64,000 nucleotides of DNA from Brienomyrus brachyistius (Eukaryota; Chordata; Actinopteri; Osteoglossiformes; Mormyridae): positions 1 through 64,000 of the forward strand of contig NW_026042785.1 of NCBI RefSeq assembly GCF_023856365.1. Reading direction: 5' to 3'. Positions 56,617 through 64,000 of this stretch are shown here, piece after piece (position 1 is the first letter of the stretch; each line of letters begins with the position of its first letter). The translations under genes were made by a program, and so were the position numbers. The notes beneath the pieces are model-generated. The model saw only the letters and a program-made list of their open reading frames with translations, was not told where the DNA came from and searched no databases.

Positions 56617-57785
56617 CACTGAACAAAAATATAAACGCAACACTTTTGTTTTTGCTCCCATTTTTCATGAGATGGACTTAAAGATCTACAATTCATTCCA
56701 GATACACAATATTACCATTTCTCTCAAACATTTCTCACAAATCAGTCTAAATGTGTGATAGTGAGCACTTCTGCTTTGCTGAGATAATCCATCCCACCTC
56801 ACAGGTGTGCCACATCAAGATGCTGATCTGACATCATGGGTAGTGCACAGGTGTACCTTATACTGCCCACAATAAAAGGCCACCCTGGAATGTGCAGTTT
56901 TGTCTCACAGCAAAATGCCACAGATGCCACAAGCATTGAGGGAGCGTGCAATTGGCATGCTGACAGCAGGAATGTCAACCAGATCTGTTGCTCGTGCATT
57001 GAATGTTCATTTCTCAACCATAAGCCGTCTCCAAAGGCGTTTCAGAGAATATGGCAGTACATCCAACCGGCCTCACAACCGCAGACCACGTGTAACCACA
57101 CCAGCCCAGGACCTCCACATCCAGCAGGTTCACCTCCAAGATCGTCTGAGACCAGCCACTCAGACAGATGATGCACGGCCCCATGTTGCAAGGATCTGTA
57201 CACAGTTCTTGGAAGCTGAAAATGTCCCAGTTCTTGCATGGCCAGCATACTCACCGGACATGTCACCCGTTGAGCATGTTTGGGATGTGCTTGACCGGCG
57301 TATACGACAGCGTGTACCAGTTCCCACTAATATCCAACAACTTCGCACAGCCATTGAAGAGGAGTGGACCAACATTCCACAGGCCACAATTGACAATCTG
57401 ATAAACTCTATGCGAAGAAGATGTGTTGCATTGTATGAGGCAAATGGTGGTCACACCAGATACTGACCGGTTCTGAGTCCCCAGACCCCCAATAAAGCAA
57501 AAAACTGCACATTCCAGGGTGGCCATTTATTGTGGGCAGTATAAGGTACACCTGTGCACTACCCATGATGTCAGATCAGCATCTTGATGTGGCACACCTG
57601 TGAGGTGGGATGGATTATCTCAGCAAAGCAGAAGTGCTCACTATCACACATTTAGACTGATTTGTGAGAAATGTTTGAGAGAAATGGTAATATTGTGTAT
57701 CTGGAATGAATTGTAGGTCTTTAAGTCCATCTCATGAAAAATGGGAGCAGAAACAAGAGTGTTGCGTTTATATTTTTGTTCAGTA
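56617..57785 (+). mobile_element. Tc1-like transposon with long terminal inverted repeats, internally deleted (right copy)
   Basis: Counterpart of 9734-10902, also 1169 bp. It differs visibly by one base in the right inverted repeat (CCATTTATTG instead of CCTTTTATTG near 57527). Confidence 0.92.
56915..57466 (+). pseudogene. Tc1-like transposase, in-frame internal deletion (right copy)
   Basis: Same 183-codon frame as 10032-10583, with the same deletion junction. The first catalytic Asp is absent; the second Asp and the Glu are present with 34 residues between them. Confidence 0.9.
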
Positions 57786-57994
57786 TATATATTTATGGGT
57801 GTATCGAGACTAGATGGTCAGTATGGATAACTAAGGTGCACTAAAACTGGGTGAGCAGGCAAGGCATGTCACCCAGGTTGTGTGACAATTATTTTATATA
57901 AATGTATATATGTATATATATATTCCATCCACCATCCCTCCTTTACAGAGAACTGCGTTATTTTTATTGTCCATTACGAAAAAAATAAAAAAAC

Positions 57995-58026
<32 letters not shown>

Positions 58027-58234
58027 TATTTATGGGTGTATCGAGACTAGATGGTCATTATGGATAACTAAGGTGCACTAAAACTGGGTGAGCAGGCAAG
58101 GCATGTCACCCAGGTTGTGTGACAATTATTTTATATAAATGTATATATATATATATATATTCCATCCACCATCCCTCCTTTACGGAGAACTGCGTTATTT
58201 TTCTTTTCTATTGCTAATAAAAAAACTATATATA

Positions 58235-58291
<57 letters not shown>

Positions 58292-58478
58292 GTGTATCGA
58301 GACTAGATGGTCAGTATGGATAACTAAGGTGCACTAAAATTGGGTGAGCAGGCAAGGCATGTCACCCAGGTTGTGTGACAATTATTTTATATATATGCAT
58401 ATACATATTCCATCCACCATCCCTCCTTTATGGAGAACTGCGTTATTTTTATTGTCTATTGCAAAAAAAAAACAGAAA

Positions 58479-58533
<55 letters not shown>

Positions 58534-58645
58534 TATTCATGGGTGTATCGAGACTAGATGGTCATTCTGGATAACTAAAGTGCACTAAAATTGGGTGAGC
58601 AGGCAAGGCATGTCACCCAGGTTGTGTGACAATTATTTTATATAA

Positions 58646-58699
<54 letters not shown>

Positions 58700-58983
58700 C
58701 ATCCACCATCCCTCCTTTACGGAGAACTGCGTTATTTTTCTTTTTTATTGCTAATAAAAAAACTATATATATATACATATATATTTATGGGTGTATCGAG
58801 ACTAGATGGTCATTATGAATAACTAAGGTGCACTAAAATTGGGTGAGCAGGCAAGGCATGTCACCCCGGTTGTGTGACAATTATTTTATATATATATTCC
58901 ATCCACCATCCCTCCTTTACGGAGGACTGCTTTATTTTTAATATCCATTGCGAAAAAAAAACACAAGAAAAAGAAAATATATC

Positions 58984-59018
<35 letters not shown>

Positions 59019-59123
59019 GGGTGTGTCGAGACTAGATGGTCAGTATGGATAACTAAAGTGCACTAAAATTGGGTGAGCAGGCAAGGCATGTCACCCAGGT
59101 TGTGTGACAATTATTTTATATAA

Positions 59124-59171
<48 letters not shown>

Positions 59172-60107
59172 CATCCACCATCCCTCCTTTACGGAGAACT
59201 GTGTTATTTTTCTTTTCTATTGCTAATAAAAAAACTATATATATGTACATATATATATATATATATATGGGTGTATCGAGACTAGTTGGTCATTATGGAT
59301 AACTAAGTTGCACTAAAATTGGGTGAGCAGGCAAGGCATGTCACCCAGGTTGTGTGACAATTATTTTATATATATGTATATATATATTCCATCCACCATC
59401 CCTCCTTTATGGAGAACTGCGCTATTTTTATTGTCTATTGCAAAAAAAAAAAAAAAAAAAAAACAATACATATATATACATATATATTTATGGGTGTATC
59501 GAGACTAGATGGTCATTATGAATAACTAAGGTGCACTAAAATTGGGTGAGCAGGCAAGGCATGTCACCCCGGTTGTGTGACAATTATTTTATATATATAT
59601 TCCATCCACCATCCCTCCTTTACGGAGAACTGCGTTATTTTTATTGTCCATTGCGAAAAAAAAAAAACTATATATATACATATATATTTATGGGTGTATC
59701 GAGACTAGTTGGTCATTATGGATAACTAAGTTGCACTAAAATTGGGTGAGCAGGCAAGGCATGTCACCCAGGTTGTGTGACAATTATTTTATATATATGT
59801 ATGTATATATTCCATCCACCATCCCTCCTTTACGGAGAACTGCGTTATTTTTCTTTTCTATTGCTAATAAAAAAAACTATATATATGTACATATATATAT
59901 ATATATTTATGGGTGTATCGAGACTAGTTGGTCATTATGGATAACTAAGGTGCACTAAAATTGGGTGAGCAGGCAAGGCATGTCTCCCCAGTTGTGTGAC
60001 AATATAAATGTATATATATATTCCCTCCACCACCCCTCCTTTACGGAGGACTGCTTTATTTTTAATATCCATTGCGAAAAAAAAACACAAGAAAAAGAAA
60101 AAATATC

Positions 60108-60154
<47 letters not shown>

Positions 60155-60341
60155 GTGTGTCGAGACTAGATGGTCAGTATGGATAACTGAGGTGCACTAA
60201 AATTGGGTGAGCAGGCAAGGCATGTCACCCAGGTTGTGTGACAATTATTTTATATATATGCATATACATATTCCATCCACCATCCCTCCTTTACGGAGAA
60301 CTGCGTTATTTTTATTGTCTATTGCAAAAAAAAAACAGAAA

Positions 60342-60420
<79 letters not shown>

Positions 60421-60840
60421 TATTCATGGGTGTATCGAGACTAGATGGTCATTATGGATAACTAAAGTGCACTAAAATTGGGTGAGCAGGCAAGGCATGT
60501 CACCCAGGTTGTGTGACAATTATTTTATATAAATGTATATATATATATATATATTCCATCCACCATCCCTCCTTTACGGAGAACTGCGTTATTTTTCTTT
60601 TCTATTGCTAATAAAAAAACTATATATATATACATATATATTTATGGCTGTATCGAGACTAGATGGTCATTATGAATAACTAAGGTGCACTAAAATTGGG
60701 TGAGCAGGCAAGGCATGTCACCCCGGTTGTGTGACAATTATTTTATATATATATTCCATCCACCATCCCTCCTTTACGGAGGACTGCTTTATTTTTAATA
60801 TCCATTGCGAAAAAAAAACACAAGAAAAAGAAAAAATATC

Positions 60841-60881
<41 letters not shown>

Positions 60882-60986
60882 GGGTGTGTCGAGACTAGAT
60901 GGTCAGTATGGATAACTAAAGTGCACTAAAATTGGGTGAGCAGTCAAGGCATGTCACCCAGGTTGTGTGACAATTATTTTATTTAA

Positions 60987-61044
<58 letters not shown>

Positions 61045-61346
61045 CATCCACCATCCCTCCTTTACGGAGAACTGCGTTATTTTTCTTTTCTATTGCTAAT
61101 AAAAAAACTATATATATGTACATATATATATATATATATGGGTGTATCGAGACTAGTTGGTCATTATGGATAACTAAGTTGCACTAAAATTGGGTGAGCA
61201 GGCAAGGCATGTCACCCAGGTTGTGTGACAATTATTTTATATATATATGTATATATATATTCCCTCCACCACCCCTCCTTTACGGAGGACTGCTTTATTT
61301 TTAATATCCATTGCGAAAAAAAAACACAAGAAAAAGAAAAAATATC

Positions 61347-61389
<43 letters not shown>

Positions 61390-62250
61390 GTGTGTCGAGA
61401 CTAGATGGTCAGTATGGATAACTAAGGTGCACTAAAATTGGGTGAGCAGGCAAGGCATGTCACCCAGGTTGTGTGACAATTATTTTATATAAATGTATAT
61501 ATATATATATATATTCCATCCACCATCCCTCCTTTACGGAGAACTGCGTTATTTTTCTTTTCTATTGCTAATAAAAAAACTATATATATATGTACATATA
61601 TATATATATATGGGTGTATCGAGACTAGTTGGTCATTATGGATAACTAAGTTGCACTAAAATTGGGTGAGCAGGCAAGGCATGTCACCCAAGTTGTGTGA
61701 CAATTATTTTATATATATGTATATATATATTCCATCCACCATCCCTCCTTTATGGAGAACTGCGTTATTTTTATTGTCTATTGCAAAAAAAAAAACAAAA
61801 AAAACTATATATATATACATATATATTTATGGGTGTATCGAGACTAGATGGTCATTATGAATAACTAAGGTGCACTAAAACTGGGTGAGCAGGCAAGGCA
61901 TGTCACCCAGGTTGTGTGACAATTATTTTATATATATGTATATATATATTCCATCCACCATCCCTCCTTTATGGAGAACTGCGTTATTTTTATTGTCTAT
62001 TGCAAAAAAAAAAACAAAAAAACTATATATATATATACATATATATATATGGGTGTATCGAGACTAGAAGGTCATTATGCATAACTAAAGTGCACTAAAA
62101 TTGGGTGAGCAGGAAAGGCATGTCACCCCAGTTGTGTGACAATTATTTTATATATATGTATATATATATATATATTCCCTCCACCACCCCTCCTCTACGG
62201 AGGACTGCTTTATTTTTATTTCCATTGCAAAAATAAAAAATTTTAAAACA
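57786..62250 (+). repeat. Minisatellite of about 240-bp units with (TA)n cores, 19 units (right copy)
   Basis: Unit starts at about 57797, 58034, 58290, 58541, 58789, 59019, 59269, 59492, 59692, 59911, 60153, 60428, 60647, 60882, 61140, 61388, 61612, 61831 and 62051. There are three more units than in the left copy, and the order of subtypes differs in the middle, while both ends of the array are preserved. One unit at 60647 has GGCTGTATC instead of GGGTGTATC. Confidence 0.95.
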
Positions 62251-62445
62251 CAAAAAAAAAAAAAAAAGAAAATAATAATAATAAAAATAATTTTGAATGT
62301 GTATTCAAATAAGTTTGAATGTGTGTGAACTATATATAAATATATATATACACATGCATATACAGAAATATATACACACACACACATATATATATATACA
62401 CACACACACACAGACACACACTCACATAAACACATACACACACTG
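62251..62445. repeat. A-rich and (TA)n/(CA)n microsatellite tract (right)
   Basis: Counterpart of 14711-14905, with different run lengths. Confidence 0.9.
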
Positions 62446-62449
62446 TGTA

Positions 62450-62811
62450 CAGTCTTATGCAAAGGTTTGGCACCCCTTGACAAATAACATCTTTTCAATT
62501 ACAAAAGCAACAATATCAGTTAATACAGTCTCTTTAGGAACTGGGGGAAAAATACACAATATTTTCAGCAAACATTGATGAATAGTTACTTTTTATGCCA
62601 TAAATTGAACAAAATTACAAAATAAAAACATTATTATGGCACTCTGCAAAAGTTTGGGCACCCTACGTAATCAGTACTTAGTAACACCTCCTCTGCCAGA
62701 TATCACAGCTTACAAGCGCTTCTTATAGCCAGCTGAAAGGCTTTCAGTTCTTGTACTTGGGATTTTCTCACATTCTTCCTTGCAAAAGGCTTCTAGTTCT
62801 GTAATATTCTA
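62450..62811. mobile_element. Tc1/mariner-type element remnant (right copy)
   Basis: Counterpart of 14914-15275. Confidence 0.6.
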
Positions 62812-63446
62812 ATATATCAAGGGCTGTATTGTCAAATAGGAGATCGGCAGCATTCTCCCACCTGAGAAAACTGTACTACAATGCCCTTGATAGTGTGTAG
62901 AAACACACTCGTCAGCTCTAGTCCTCCTGTAACAACGCAAAAGGACTGGCAACCCTCAGGTATTTATGCGTGCGATTGTATGATAAATTCACCCTGACAG
63001 TCTCACACTTCTCTTGGTACCAACAGGTCTCATGGAATATATAAAAGGCAACTGCAACAATTATACTCGGCACTAAACATCGAGGCACGGAAATGCAGCA
63101 GAGCTTGTGTATTTCTCAGGATGCATTCTAGTAAAATGCCCGGAAAATGAGCTAAAGACATATTTCAAGGGGCACTATATAAAACCGATGGAAATTTTAC
63201 TGATTAAATAAAAGGAAAAGCATCGTTTGAAAAATCACAAATGTTTCTAAGATTCAATGCATCGCTTTTTGACCACATCATAGCGATGAACACATCATTG
63301 TTCCTGACAATGTCCTAATACAGAAATAAAACTTTATGTTGGTAAACTCAAAAAGCCTTCAGCTGTCACACTGGCTAACGATCTCAAACGATTATAAAGC
63401 AGCATTTTGAAAAGCGCTGTTTTAAAATAACAGATACAACACTTAC

Positions 63447-63735
63447 CTTGTCTTCTGGCCAAATGCTTTTCACGGCTTGGCACTCCAACGGTGCTGAAAC
63501 GAAATTTGTATTTCCTCCTACCTCGTTGGCCCTTCAGTTCTTCTTTTCTCCCTTTGGATGTTTTTTTCCTTCTTCTTTGGATATTGTTTTTTATTTTTGT
63601 TTGTTTTTTTTTACTTTGCATGTTTTTCCTTCTTCGGATATTATTTTTTTGGCTTATTTTTTTAGACGATGTTTTTTTCGTCTTCTTTAAAAATTGATTT
63701 TTTTCGTCTTCTTTAAATATTGTTTTTTTTTTCAT
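63447..63735 (-). CDS. Putative Lys/Arg-rich first coding exon (right copy)
   Basis: Counterpart of 15911-16199, with the same ATG and donor. The promoter lies at 63827-63926. Confidence 0.35.
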
Positions 63736-63826
63736 CCTTTTGATGTTGTTTTACGGAACAAGAGCCGTACAGTGCTACTCTATCAGGAGGTAGCGCCAAC
63801 TGAACGCCTTGAAGCAGTACCCAGCT

Positions 63827-63926
63827 CTTTTATAGGGAGCGTCAACCCGAAGTCAAGTTCTAGAACGTTGCACTCACTTTTCATTGGTTTCCCAGCTATG
63901 CTGTCAGAATAATGTTTGCTGATTGG
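63827..63926 (-). promoter_or_regulatory. TATA / heat-shock-like / CCAAT promoter, right copy
   Basis: TATA at 63827-63834, heat-shock-like element at 63857-63871, CCAAT at 63883-63887 and 63922-63926. Unchanged from the left copy. Confidence 0.55.
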
Positions 63927-64000
63927 TCGAAAATTTTAAAACGTACCCGAGTACTGTAAAAAAAACTCAAGATCTTGCTACCCTACGGAGCACCCATAAG

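Larger units (their letters stand above)
46918..64000. repeat. Large direct duplication, right copy (continues past window)
   Basis: Second copy of 19-16464. The offset is +46899 at the start, +46907 around the chemerin-like gene, +46882 around the candidate orphan exon and +47536 after the minisatellite. The changing offset shows where length differences accumulate. The last base of the window corresponds to left position 16464, so the far boundary is not seen. Confidence 0.95.

Overview
The window looks like repeat-rich nuclear DNA of a ray-finned fish. The evidence is a split cystatin-fold gene resembling fish chemerin (rarres2) with GT-AG introns, CR1/L2-type LINE fragments, Tc1-like and hAT-like DNA transposons, a tRNA-derived SINE with a (TGGA)n tail, a Ty3/gypsy integrase relic and very long (TA)n tracts. 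Nothing suggests prokaryotic gene organisation. The species cannot be named from the sequence alone.

Layout. (1) Positions 19-16464 and 46918-64000 are two direct copies of one segment of at least 16.4 kb. They are nearly identical in sequence but differ in homopolymer lengths, small indels and minisatellite unit number. Each copy holds, in order: uncharacterised sequence with a poly-G run; nested LINE fragments; a four-exon chemerin-like gene carrying a shared 1-base frameshift; hAT-like remnants including a BED-finger start; a candidate orphan exon; a GC-rich Pro/Ser-rich block; a 1169-bp Tc1-like element with about 285-bp inverted repeats and an internally deleted transposase; a minisatellite of about 240-bp units (16 in the left copy, 19 in the right) with (TA)n cores; a second Tc1-like remnant; and, on the minus strand, a Lys/Arg-rich first exon behind a promoter with a TATA box, a heat-shock-type element and two CCAAT boxes. 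(2) Positions 16465-20250 are unique spacer with repeat relics: gypsy integrase, SINE, LINE tails and an inverted copy of a repeat also present at 6010. (3) Positions 20266-44834 hold a large tandem array. Its basic unit of about 970 bp carries two tRNA-Glu(TTC)-like sequences on the minus strand, 145 bp apart, 28 such sequences in all. An LTR-like element of about 1771 bp with a TCAA target duplication sits at exactly the same unit position in four full copies and one truncated copy, so the insertion was amplified together with the array. Flanking modules are shared by both ends of the array. (4) Positions 44923-46639 are an ORF1-only LINE insertion on the minus strand, with a zinc-finger-like Cys cluster, a partial SGNH esterase domain and a L2-type 3' tail, flanked by a GTATC duplication.

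The only host-gene candidates are the chemerin-like gene (present twice, same frameshift) and, weakly, the Lys/Arg-rich exon and the orphan exon at 7469. Everything else is mobile or tandemly repeated DNA. The strongest unusual signal is the tRNA-Glu-like/LTR array together with the two large direct copies that bracket it. The recent history of unit duplication, LTR hitch-hiking and microhomology-mediated truncation can be read from the junctions.
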